Shown here in pieces: positions 22,260 to 31,883 of a stretch of DNA of 64,000 bases. The DNA comes from Moniliella sp. 'wahieum' (lineage: Eukaryota; Basidiomycota; Moniliellomycetes; Moniliellales; Moniliellaceae): the NCBI GenBank assembly GCA_003971905.1, contig RSEE01000101.1, positions 124,001 to 188,000 on the forward strand, written 5' to 3'. A program made the translations under genes and the position numbers. The notes under the pieces were generated by a model, which saw only the letters and a program-made list of their open reading frames with translations, ran no database searches and was not told the DNA's origin. Positions within the stretch are counted from its first letter, which is position 1. Every line of letters starts with the position of its first letter.

Positions 22260-23234
22260 GGTCCCCTCCCTACCATCGCCCCCGCTGCTGAGGTTGCGAC
22301 CAGCAGATCAACCAACCCACCGCAGGCTGAGGTAAGCGCCAGGATTGCAACTTTCAGGCGACCAACGTCACCGGTCCGACCTCATGCATCATGCATCATG
22401 AGCGAGGCCTCACGCGCTCAGGTGCTCAGGGGCGCCCAAGCGTCACGCGTCACGCGTCAAGCTTCAAGCTCAAGCACAATATAGTTGGTGTATAAGTGAC
22501 CGAGCGACACACCGGAAACCAGGAATGGAGGAACCCTCGCTTTTTCTCGCTTCCTCCTCGCTTCCCCGCCGGCCAAGTCCTGATCCCAACACCTCAGTAG
22601 CACCAGCACCCATCTCCAGACCAACACCCATGATGCATCCGTCCTATCATCCGCTAATCTGACACACCCGTGTTGGCACGGTCAAGTGTTGAGAGCCCAT
22701 TTATCGTGATCCGTCGGATCATCGATAGGATCGTTCGCATCTGAATTTCCCTTTCCTTTTCCTCGAGAGGGCGCGCAGAGACGGAGGACGAAGAGACGGA
22801 GATCCGGACCGAGCGATTGAGAGCAGACCGCGAACTCATCAGATGGAAAACCACTGTTGGCACATCCGCCGCGTGTAGATTATGCTATCCAGTCTGTCTC
22901 TGAGGGAAGCACCGGAGGGCAGAGGCCGGGGCAGGCATCAGAGGGCAGGCTTGCTCGGCTATCCAATGACTAACTAAGCGTGAGCACAAGGGACCATGTG
23001 TCTCTCTTCAGGAGGGAAGCACCAGAGGGCAGACCAGCTCCGCAGTACATTGACTAGCAGCTCGGCTCAATGCAAGTGGCTCTCTCAGTACGAAGCACAC
23101 CAGAGAGCAGACCTGCTGGGCAGTACATGAAGAGACTCTCTTAGTGGGAAGATGATCACCGCGCGCACAGACCCCGAACCTCCCCCACTGCCCGCCGAGA
23201 GACGCGACTACCAAGCTAAAGTAGGATCTGGGCT
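22260..23234. other. intergenic with decayed repeats
   Basis: 22506-22720 is a diverged copy of a repeat also present at 60833-61060. 22895-23130 holds three imperfect units sharing GAAGCACC..AGAGGGCAGA. The stretch leads directly into the copia relic and may include its degraded 5' part. Confidence 0.55.
22895..23130. repeat. three imperfect tandem units before the copia relic
   Basis: GGGAAGCACCGGAGGGCAGAG (about 22902), GGGAAGCACCAGAGGGCAGA (about 23015) and GAAGCACACCAGAGAGCAGA (about 23092). The last two are followed by similar GCAGTACAT text. Confidence 0.75.
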
Positions 23235-23907
23235 ATGGGTGCCCGCATGTGCCGCCCTGATCCGCTGTTCGGCATCTCAGCTCTAAGCCGAACAACTGCC
23301 GATCCCTCCAAGGCCCACCGCGCTGCGGCTACAAACTTCCTCCGCTACCTCTACGGTGCCAAGGGCTACGGTCTCCCACTAACACCCGAGCCTGACGACC
23401 CCGCTCTCGCGCTATACACGGATGCCGACCTGGCCGGAGACCCTGACCAATGGCGTTCCACGTCGGGATGCCTGCTCTTCGTCTACGGGGTTCCAGTGTC
23501 CTGGAGGAGCGTGCGTCAACCCAAGAGCGTCACCAACACTGCGGCCGAATATACGGCGGGATATGAGGGCCTCATCGATGCGAACTACGTCAAAAACATC
23601 TCAGTGGAGCTCGGTGCCATCACCTCAGACGAGCCCATACACTGGTACTGCGACAACATGGCGGCACTTTCCTTGGCCGAAAAAGTGGCAGCACGGGCAA
23701 ACCACGCGAGCTGAACATCCGGTACCACAACGTACGCCAGCATGTCGACTCGGGCGAAGTCCACATTGCGCACATTGCTGTGGAAACAAGAACCCGGCCG
23801 ACATCCTCACCAAACCAGCCACTAAGGTCTCACTCCTGGCCAACTTGCCTCGCCTCAAGCTTGAGGACGTTACAACCTTCCACCGTAAGACCTCTGGCCA
23901 GCGGGGG
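23235..23907 (+). mobile_element. Ty1/copia retrotransposon relic: end of pol (RNase H)
   Basis: The plus strand reads the copia RNase H core: LYTDADLAGDPDQWRSTSG, then the SWRSVRQPKSVTNTAAEYTA block and IHWYCDNMAALSLA. After a frame change come HVDSGEVHIAHI and NPADILTKPAT, the usual C-terminal motif of copia polyproteins. Protease, integrase and most of the reverse transcriptase are missing and the frame is broken, so it is inactive. A purine-rich tract (AGCGGGGG) at 23900-23907 directly precedes the LTR, in the position of the polypurine tract that primes plus-strand synthesis. Confidence 0.9.
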
Positions 23908-24123
23908 TGTTGACCACCAGTGGTCTAGAACCCATCGGCCTTCAGTAGTGACACGTGGCCCGATGCACACAGTGCGCCGGGGCAGTGAGTTCCGGACCTT
24001 CCACGAGCTTCCATTGGCCTCCAGGCCAGGAGCCTATTAAGGCCCATAGTTCTAGCTCTCCTTAGCTCTTGAATGCCATCTCCATCCCTCTCATCGCCAG
24101 CATCGCTAGCTAGGCCTGTGACA
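23908..24123 (+). mobile_element. 3' LTR of the copia relic (216 bp)
   Basis: It begins TGTTGACCACC immediately after the polypurine tract and ends GGCCTGTGACA, giving TG...CA termini. About 175 bp of it are repeated at 26709-26885 with high identity, which fixes its right boundary. Confidence 0.82.
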
Positions 24124-25139
24124 GATTGAGCGCACTAGATGGCAGTCGGTCGCGGCAACAGTCACACTCAGTATTCGGGCGCACCAGGCGAGGGTGCTCT
24201 GTCTCTGCTCCTGACTAGTTTCCCCAAGAGCCGGTGACTACCATTAGACGCGGGTGTGCGCACCGGGCGGCAGTGACTAGCTGACTAGTGATCGATGGCC
24301 TGTCTCAGTTAGAGCGCTCCCGCCGGCAGTCCGCCTCATCGTTAGGACCAGAGGTTTGTCTCAGCCACCGCACCAGGCGGCAATTATATGTCTCAGGCGC
24401 GCACCAGGCTACAGCTGTCCGTCTGAGCGATCACATGCACAGGAGGATTCAGTTGGCCATGTCAACCAGCGCACCACCCTATACCACTTTCACCTTCTCC
24501 CATACGCGTACGAATTTACGCCTCACGTTTTGGCTACTTGTTAATTGCCTCCCACTGACTGCAGCTATTGGATCCACTGGTTGTCCCTTGCGTAGTGGTT
24601 GATCTGGTGGGCAGGACCAGTTTCCAGTTGTTCCAACTTGCCACTAACCATTCTAGCCCGTTCCCATTTTCCTCGCCGTTTACTGGATCGAAATCGGACA
24701 CAACCTAGCGCTCGCTCGAAAGACTGTTGCGGCTTGTGCCGCTTGCGGGGGGTACTTGCCACACACTTCCTAGAACTTGGCCCAAGAGCTGAACGTCGTG
24801 CTAACCATCAGAGACGGTGAAACATTCGACAGCACAGTTGCTCTGTCTCTCCCGATCCAGGCGTCCGCGGGCAATTTCTTGTGTTCTGACAGGGTTGCAT
24901 GTGGCCGAGAGATGGTATTCGTCGGTCTGGCGGGTCAAGGCACGTCAACGCTTGCTTGCTCTGTCTGCTGTGCTGCTTAGGCTGTCTTTGGGGCGAGGCG
25001 ACAAGCGGGGTTCATGTTTTGGTACAGGGCAATGTGCAAACAGAACCTGCATCCTGATGCTTGTCTTGCGCTTGCGTCAAACATCTGCATCCGTCATTGG
25101 TCTACTCGTGAAGAGGTACCACGTGGTAGTTGTTCTTTA
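24124..25139. other. intergenic, weak repeats
   Basis: The word GCACCAGGCG or GCACCGGGCGG recurs at about 24182, 24259, 24369 and 24400, usually followed by a CTGTCTC-like word, so a decayed tandem repeat is likely. No coding sequence is supported up to the exopolyphosphatase stop. Confidence 0.5.
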
Positions 25140-26786
25140 TCATCTCTCAAAGTGATACCGTGGTGTGCTTGACAAGGCGAGGACGAATAGTTCGCGAATG
25201 TGCTGGGTGGACTTGGACTTGGGTTTGGATCGAGGGACAGAAGGAGCGGGCGGTGGCGGTGGCGAAGGTGGTGCTTTGCCCGCCGGGAGAGGGAACTGCG
25301 ATGAACACAACCCGATTACCATGTCGGCCTGTTTCGCGCGGGCAAACGACGCAACCGTCTTCCACCACGTCTGCCACGCATGAGCATGCGCAGCGCCGTC
25401 CGATACTATCGCCTCAACACCCGAGGACAAGGCGCTGGGGGAACCGGACGGTCCAGCGCCACCGGCAGCGCCATAGACCAAGTACGGTAGCGAGGTGGGC
25501 AAGGTGGCCAAGACGAGGGTGACAAGTGACTTGCCAACCACGTTCCCGTGGCCATGTGTCGAAGCAACCACTATCTTACAGTCGCGCCGGAGCAGTTGCG
25601 CGGGCGTCAAGATTGTCGCTGCTGAAGCCTTGGCCTGGTCCCGCTGTCGCCACCCCGGTTTGAGCCGCTTGATCTGCGCTGCCAGGTCTGTCTTAGTCGT
25701 GGTGGTATTGGTGGGGGGGTCAACCGGCGCAACCGAGGTAGTGGCACCAACGGAGGTCGCCTGGTCCAGGTCGGTCCCGCCTCCATCCGCGGTGGAAGCT
25801 AGGGCGTCCCAAGCGGAGAGACGGGATGGGGGCCGAGCGGGGTACGAAGTGGAGTCTAGCGCGACTTGGGTCAGCTGCGTGTCGGCTGCAGGAGCCAGCG
25901 CGGCAGAGGGGCAGAGCAGCTGCGCTTCCACTTGGTCCCAGTGCGTCGCCTTTCCCCCTTTGGCCACTGGTTTCAGCGCTTTGGTGTCGAGCAAGGTGGG
26001 CCCAAGGAGTAATGCGGCGACCAAAGCCAACCCGTCCGCGGGTGCGTCCTCTGTAAGCGCCCACTCGGCCCCCCAGACGAGCGCGACGAGCGAAGCACAG
26101 CTGCCTGTCGACTGGGACGAATCTGGGCCCTCGACGACGCGCAGAGGGGCGTGCAGGTGCGCCCGCTCGTCCTGGTGGTGATCGAGGATGGCGAGCACGG
26201 TACGGTCGTCGCCCCAAGTGGGAGAGAGACGGTTATGGTCGACCAGGGCAATGCTTACGTTGTTCCCATCGCGACTGAGGCGCCAGGTAGTGGCTGCCTC
26301 CTCGCCCTGGCTTTGCAGTAGGCCAAGGAGCTCGTCGAGGTACACGAGTTGGTCCTGTGCTTGCTCACCCAAGAGCGTATGGAGGAACAGGTGGTTTTCT
26401 GGCCGGAGAACCGCGTTCGCCGCGTCGGTCTGGACGATGGGCACGGCCAGGAACGATGGTGGGGCGGAGGGCGAGGCGGAGGAGGTAGATGTATCCCAGG
26501 GGTCGTGGGCTGGGTCAATGGGGAAACCGTGCGGCGGACGACGGCGGCCAAAGGAGAAGTACGTCAAGAGGTAGCCCGTAGCCACCGCGCTCACTACCGA
26601 GTCGAGGTCCGCCGCGTCGTTCCCGAGCACGAGGACGAGGGTGGGCTCGGCGGGGTCGCGCTGGGCGTGGGCGTGGGACTGGGACGAGCGCGGGTGCTGC
26701 AGAGACGCTGTGACATGTGGCCCGAGGCACACAGTGCACCGGGGCAGTAAGTTCCGGACCTTCCACGAGCGTCCATTGGCCTCCAC
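25140..26786 (-). CDS. PPX1: exopolyphosphatase, DHH family (PPX1 type)
   Basis: It removes terminal phosphate from inorganic polyphosphate with a divalent metal, in the cytosol or mitochondria. DHH-family motifs appear in order: LGNDAADLDSVVSA (motif I), VPIVQTDAANAVLR, ALVDHNRLSP, the name-giving ILDHHQDE (motif III) and STGSCASLVALVWG (motif IV); a DHHA2-like C-terminal domain ends at 25140. The frame is unbroken through these motifs. The 5' end is abnormal. The frame continues upstream of the conserved part into an LTR copy (26709-26885) and has no in-frame ATG there, only GTG at 26786. Either the true start lay upstream and was displaced by the LTR, or an ATG inside the LTR (in another frame, at the ACATGTCACAG word) is used together with a frame correction. 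Confidence 0.88.
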   Translation of the reverse strand: MEANGRSWKVRNLLPRCTVCLGPHVTASLQHPRSSQSHAHAQRDPAEPTLVLVLGNDAADLDSVVSAVATGYLLTYFSFGRRRPPHGFPIDPAHDPWDTSTSSASPSAPPSFLAVPIVQTDAANAVLRPENHLFLHTLLGEQAQDQLVYLDELLGLLQSQGEEAATTWRLSRDGNNVSIALVDHNRLSPTWGDDRTVLAILDHHQDERAHLHAPLRVVEGPDSSQSTGSCASLVALVWGAEWALTEDAPADGLALVAALLLGPTLLDTKALKPVAKGGKATHWDQVEAQLLCPSAALAPAADTQLTQVALDSTSYPARPPSRLSAWDALASTADGGGTDLDQATSVGATTSVAPVDPPTNTTTTKTDLAAQIKRLKPGWRQRDQAKASAATILTPAQLLRRDCKIVVASTHGHGNVVGKSLVTLVLATLPTSLPYLVYGAAGGAGPSGSPSALSSGVEAIVSDGAAHAHAWQTWWKTVASFARAKQADMVIGLCSSQFPLPAGKAPPSPPPPPAPSVPRSKPKSKSTQHIRELFVLALSSTPRYHFER

Positions 26787-26885
26787 CCCAGGAGCCTATC
26801 CAGGCCCATAGCTCTAGCTCTCCTTAGCTCTTGAATGCCATCTCCATCCCTCATCGGCAGCATCGCTAGCTATAGGCCTGTGACA
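26709..26885 (+). mobile_element. 5'-truncated solo LTR copy at the 5' end of the exopolyphosphatase gene
   Basis: Nearly identical to 23949-24123. It shares AGTTCCGGACCTTCCACGAG, CTCTCCTTAGCTCTTGAATG and the terminal GGCCTGTGACA. It lacks the first 41 bp of the longer copy. No matching target duplication is seen. Its orientation is plus, antisense to the exopolyphosphatase gene. Confidence 0.85.
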
Positions 26886-27804
26886 ATGCCGATTGGTTTG
26901 GTCATGGAAGGGGGGGGGGGGGGGGGGGAGGTGGAATAGGTGGGGGAGAATAGGTGGGGGATTGAATAGTGAGGACTGAGGGGGGATCGCATGGAAGCAT
27001 CTCAGACTGTTGCCGTAGTTGCTGTGGCGGGTATATAGTGTCACAACCCTGTCGTCCTAGGGGCGCGGGGCCTACAACACAGGCTGATGGATAGTCCCTT
27101 TTCGGGGTTGCCACAGGCCACAGAGTGTGTCGGGACACGCAATAGCAAAGAAGGCAAACCGGCCGAGGAAGCATCAACCAACAGGCGAGCGTATAGTGGA
27201 AGTATGCATGTTTTCTTGGCAGTCAGGTCACGTAGTATTCCCTTAGTGGCGCTCTCAGAGTGATAATTTACCGGTTGGCTACTGCTACCTGGAAGCCTCT
27301 TGCGAGGACTTCCCGTGATCGATTCCTTTTGGAACCGGTTTTTTTGCTGGATTTTTGGGGCTGCGTGGTTATTGTGCAGCTACCTGTGGGAATGGGTGGT
27401 AGAGTCATAACATTCACTGGTGACCGGTGAGGAAGCTGCTCGAGTCATCGATCATCGACCATCCGACCTTAGGCCTTACGCGGCCTCACTCGTTACGCCC
27501 CTTAGGCCCTTAGGCCCTTAGGCCCTTAAGCCTTAGGCCCCTTCAAGCTTCAGGCCTTAGTGGAGTCAATGAGGCAGACCTCTGTGTGACGTCATGTGGC
27601 GGAGACACTACTACCCCGCATCGGTGTCCGTATAAGTGTACGCCTCGTCGGCGATATGAAACATGGCACACTGACGGCTGCACTGAGAATCTCCATTTTC
27701 CCACCACCATCTGCACTCCCACTTCTATCCCGCGCCTTCCCGTCCGCACCTACTATCCCGCGCCTTCTCTGCCCCCGAATGTCCCCCCACCGCTAAATAC
27801 GAAT
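26886..27804. other. intergenic with G19 run and TTAGGCCC repeats
   Basis: 19 consecutive G at 26910-26928. Iterated TTAGGCCC words occupy 27498-27560. No coding sequence is supported. Confidence 0.55.
27498..27560. repeat. TTAGGCCC micro-repeat
   Basis: CCCTTAGG is iterated four times, then CCTTAAGCC and CTTCAAGCTTC words follow. It is not the telomeric TTAGGG. Confidence 0.8.
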
Positions 27805-27994
27805 ATGGACGCTGTCATTGCCCGCTTAAACATCTATATGACAGGTCCTCGGATGCTTCTGTGCAGAATGTTCTCAGAAGACGATAAAGGTAGGAGAGGT
27901 AAGTTGAATGTTGATATGCATTACGATGTTCCTACACATGCTTGGTATTGCAGACGGCGAGCGCAGGCTTGAAGACGAGAAGCGCAGGTTTTGA
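27805..27994 (+). CDS. possible small spliced ORF leading into a 21-bp repeat
   Basis: The ATG at 27805 opens MDAVIARLNIYMTGPRMLLC, followed by RMFSEDDK. A GTAAGT donor at 27899 (or GTAGGA at 27890) and a TTGCAG acceptor at 27953 keep the phase and give GERRLEDEKRRF before the stop at 27992. The last heptad is the first unit of the 21-bp tandem array, which in later units carries stops in this frame. I do not know the family; it could be the head of a decayed coiled-coil gene. Confidence 0.3.
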
Positions 27995-28108
27995 TAGCGA
28001 GGGCGAGCTTGAAGATGGCGAACGCAAGCTTAGAGGTGGCGCGGACAGCCTTGATGTGGCGAGCACTCATGCTTGGACATGGCCAGCACAAGCTTGGAGA
28101 CGCCAGAC
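27961..28108. repeat. 21-bp tandem repeat, seven units
   Basis: Units start at 27961, 27982, 28003, 28024, 28045, 28066 (22 bp) and 28088. Typical units are GCGCAGGCTTGAAGACGAGA and GCGAGCTTGAAGATGGCGAA plus one base. The 7-codon period and LEDxxRR coding in the first units suggest an expanded coiled-coil heptad. Confidence 0.85.
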
Positions 28109-28200
28109 ACATGGTCGAACCAACAGTTGCCATCGCGCGTGTGGGCAAGCGTGGACGCGATAGACAGACAGAGCACGATATTTGACTTGCACATGGACAA

Positions 28201-28655
28201 CTAGGGCTTGAGCATGTCCGTGACAGGCGTCAAGATGGGGGCAATGATGGGGGAGAGCGACGTGGTGAGGGGGAAGAGGCTGGTGCAAGAGCCGGTCAGA
28301 ATGAGGAAGGGTGGGATGGGATGGGACACGGGATGGCATGCTTGCCGATGCGCGCGACCAGGTTGCACATGGCCAAGACGACGTAGATGAGGAACCCAGG
28401 CTCGACGACAGCAGGGACGGCCAAGGGGGGAGCGCACGCCGGCAGAGTGTCTCGGAAGCGGAAGGCGTGGCAAGCTGCACACTGGTCTGCTTGAATGTGG
28501 GCAAGGCAAGTGGGGAGATGGCCGACGAGCTTCCAGATAGCCACAATGAGCGTCCAGACGGCCAAATCAAGCGCGGTGGTGCTGGTGGTAGGCGAGGCGG
28601 TGACCATGGACGGGCAGCGCGCCAGACTGAGGCTAGCAGGCATGTACAATGGCAT
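28201..28655 (-). CDS. small membrane protein, three predicted TM segments, unknown family
   Basis: From ATG 28655 the minus strand reads MPLYMPASLSLARC and then three hydrophobic stretches: LDLAVWTLIVAIWKLVG, FLIYVVLAMCNLVA and, near the C terminus, SLFPLTTSLSPIIAPIL before the stop at 28201. The third stretch is joined by adding one base near 28307, the same kind of slip seen in known genes here. A Cys pair (CAAC) lies in the loop after the first segment. I recognise no family. The regular hydrophobic spacing is the main evidence, so a chance ORF is possible. Confidence 0.4.
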
Positions 28656-29816
28656 GTGCCATCTCGCCTGCTTCCGCTTGGCCGACCCGACGGTGGCGAT
28701 GGCCGAACGAATGGCGGGGATGGCCGCGGCGTGCGTGGGAGGCAAGCGAGCAGCGCTGGGCGGGTGGGAAGGTAGGTGGACGGGAGAACGAGGCCCGGGA
28801 TGGTGTGGAAAGTGGCTGCAGAGACCCAGATGGGCCGCGCGGTCAGATTGGTTCGGCCCCCCATCACACACCAAGCCGCTACCACCACCAAATCGCCCAG
28901 CGCCACACGCCCGTTCTCCATCACTGTTCAATGCCTTGCACCCCGCGCAGGCGCATCTGAAAGAGGACTACCTGGGGCACCATGCGCCACCATTCATTGT
29001 CAGATCTGTCCAGAATTGGTGGTGCGCCGACGCTGTTTGTTCAAACAGTGCGCCGTCTGGACCGGACCTGTAAGCTATATGGAAGGGGTGTGATTCCAAT
29101 CCCGGACCAATCAAAATGCCCATCAGCTCTTCTGAAAGGCCTGATTCTGGAGTACAATGCACCGTTCACAGGTCCCAGATCTGTCCAGAATTGGTGGAGC
29201 GCCGGCACCATCTGTACTGTTGACCATCCGCCGTTTTGACCTAACCTCTGATGTTTGGACGTGGGGTGACCTCAATCCTTGTCCAATCCTGGAGCGCCTT
29301 GCCTCCCAGGAAATGCGTACTTCTTGTGCACGATGTGAACGTATCCAATCTATTGTTTGACGAGTATTGGTGCAGCACCGATGCCATCAACACAGGCCGT
29401 CTGCCGTTTCGACCTCCCGTCAGATGTAGCAATGGAAGCGCAAGACGCACATCGGGGTAGGGTTGGTGGGTGGTCACGTGCCCGTGCTGCCCGATTGAAA
29501 GGTCGCAACTGCAAGGGGGACGTGGCTCCGGCAGGCGATGCACCTGCGCGCTGGCGCCTTAGGCAGCACGAGGGCAGTGTGTGATGCGCCACCCGCGGGG
29601 CGTCGCCGATCGCGGGCACGGGGCCAGTGCAGGAGTGACGTGGAGTGCGGCGGTGTGCGTGGAGCAGGCGACGCGGGCGGAAGCACAGCCAGTGCGCCCT
29701 GATGCGGTGTGGCCGGCGAGGCAGATCATCGGTCGGACGGATGGATGCGGTTTCCTGCTTGCGCCACCACCACCGCCTTCTCATCCTCCACCACCTCCTT
29801 CTCATCCCCTCCGCCC
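28656..29816. other. intergenic with about 175-bp tandem array; NDR kinase promoter at its right end
   Basis: Frames on both strands over 28,656-28,950 are not supported. The tandem array occupies about 28,990-29,460. The last 300 bp before ATG 29817 are GC-rich and end in a CACCACC/TTCTCATCC pyrimidine stretch, as expected for a leader. Confidence 0.5.
28990..29460. repeat. about 175-bp tandem repeat, three diverged units
   Basis: The anchor ATTGGTG with flanking CAGATCTGTCCAGA and GCGCCG words occurs at 29015, 29190 and 29366, a spacing of 175 and 176 bp. The first two units share CAGATCTGTCCAGAATTGG exactly. In one plus frame the units read DLSRIGGAP..VRRLDR and DLSRIGGAP..IRRFDLTSDVW; in another frame the third reads VCRFDLPSDV. 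So similarity extends over much of the unit. Confidence 0.8.
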
Positions 29817-31883
29817 ATGGCCTATCCACAGCACAACCAGCAGCAGCCGTACGGCGCCCAGTACGCCTACCCCGGCCTGCTCGCCTACGGCGCCGGCCAG
29901 GGCTACCCCGCCTACCCCTACACCGCTGCCCAGGGCGGCTTTGCCCAGGCCCAGGCCTACGCCCAGCAGCACGCCGTCTACTCCCAGGCCCAGGCCCATC
30001 TCCAAGCCCAGATCCAGGCTGCTGCCCTCGCTGCCCAGGCCAACGCCCCGCCCTCCCAGCTCCAGCACCCGCTCATGGCCCACGCCGCCAGCTTCTCCAG
30101 CAGCAGCAGCAGCAGCAGCCCCAGCAGCAGCAAGCCTCAGGACAGCCCTCGGCCCAGTCCGCGTCTGCCCCGTCCTCCTCCCCCAGCCTGCCGTTGCGTC
30201 TGCAACCGCCGACCCGTCCGCCGTGTACGGCCTCCCGCCGCGCCCGCCGCGCCAAGGCGCCCTGCGCGTCACCACCTCTTCCAACCGCGCACCCTCTCCG
30301 TCCCCTCGCTCCCCCGGCTTGCCCCGCAGCCCCAAGTCTCCCCGCAGCCCTGCCGCTGCTGCGTCCGCCCCGGCCTCTGCCACCGCTTCCGCCGCGCCCA
30401 CCCTGCCCTCCGACCCCAACGACCCGCAGGCCGACTATGTCTTCTTTGAGCGCCGCCTCGACGGCATCAGCAAGCACACCATCGAAGCCGCGACGGGTGC
30501 CAAGCTCAAGCTCGAGCACTACTACAAGTTGCCGTGGAGCAAGCGATCGAACGTACCGGTCGTCGTGTCGAACTTGAGAAACGTCTGGCCAGTGCCGGAG
30601 CCGAGGTGTCGGATGACAATAAGCGGCGCCAGTTGGCCCAGTTGGGTCAGACTGAATCCAGTTTCCTCCGTTTGCGTCGTACCCGTCTCGGGCTCGATGA
30701 GTTCCGCACGGTCAAGGTGATTGGTAAAGGTGCATTTGGCGAGGTGCGCTTGGTGCAGAAGCCAGACACGGGCAAGATTTATGCGATGAAGTCGTTGCGT
30801 AAGGCAGAGATGTTTAAGAAGGACCAATTGGCCCATGTGCGTGCGGAGCGAGATGTACTGGCCGAGTCCAACTCGCCATGGGTGGTGCAACTGTTTTACT
30901 CGTTCCAAGACGACGTGCACCTTTACCTCGTGATGGAGTTCCTCCCGGGCGGTGATCTGATGACCATGCTGATCAAGTACGACACCTTCTCGGACGATGT
31001 GACCCGCTTCTACATGGGCGAGTGCGCGCTGGCTCTGGAAGCGATCCACAAGCTTGGCTTTATCCACCGCGACATTAAGCCCGACAATATCCTCATTGAC
31101 GCTGGTGGCCACATCAAGCTCAGTGACTTTGGTCTCTCGACTGGTTTCCACAAACAACACGATTCGGCCTACTACCAAAAGTTGTTGGAGCAAGCTCATT
31201 CTGGCACTGCGCAGAACCGTGCCGGTGCAGGCCAATCGGGTAACCGCAACAGTGTCGCCGTCAACTCGATCACCCTCACGCTCAGTTCCAAAGACACGAT
31301 TGCCACCTGGAAGGCGAATCGGCGCAAGCTGGCCTACTCGACCGTCGGCACGCCAGACTACATTGCTCCGGAAATTTTCCTCCAGCAGGGCTATGGCCAC
31401 GAATGCGATTGGTGGTCGTTGGGTGCGATCATGTTTGAATGTCTGTGCGGCTACCCGCCCTTTTGCTCGGAGAATGCGCACGACACCTACCGCAAGATTC
31501 TTGCTTGGCGCGACACGCTCGCCTTCCCCGACGACATTCACCTCTCCCCCGAAGCGGAGGACATGATCCGCAACTTGATCCGCGAGCCAGAACACCGGTT
31601 GGGACGACACGCCGGTGCGGCCGAACTGAAAGCGCACCCCTTTTTTGCTGGTGTCGACTTTGACACGATCCGCGACATTGATGCGCCTTTCATCCCGGCC
31701 CTCAAGAGTGTCACTGACACCTCCTACTTCCCCACTGACGACCTCGCCGAGGTGCCCGATCAATTGCCCACCTCTACCACCCAAGCTACCACCGGCGGCA
31801 CGCGCGGCGGCAAGCCCGGGTCCGACTTGCCGTTCCTTGGCTACACGTTCCGCCGCTTCACTACCAACTCGGGAGCTCTGTGA
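29817..31883 (+). CDS. NDR/LATS-family Ser/Thr kinase (Cbk1/Orb6/Cot-1 type)
   Basis: This is the terminal kinase of the RAM/MOR pathway, which with its Mob2 partner controls polarity and cell separation. The N-terminal 200 residues are Gln/Ala/Tyr-rich with a Q tract ([14 protein letters not shown]). The Mob-binding helices follow (KLKLEHYY, then [18 protein letters not shown]), and then the kinase: [26 protein letters not shown] and SDFGLSTG. The NDR-type insert before the activation loop is followed by [16 protein letters not shown], with the autophosphorylated Ser in AYST. The hydrophobic motif FLGYTFRRF lies near the C terminus. The frame changes at about 30105, 30185 and 30538; each needs one added base, and the last restores AVEQAIER. 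The kinase domain itself is unbroken. Confidence 0.96.

Noticed and set aside
22895-23130. Regular repeats considered as a CRISPR-like array
   Set aside because: Only three imperfect units with unequal spacing, in a eukaryotic genome next to a retrotransposon.
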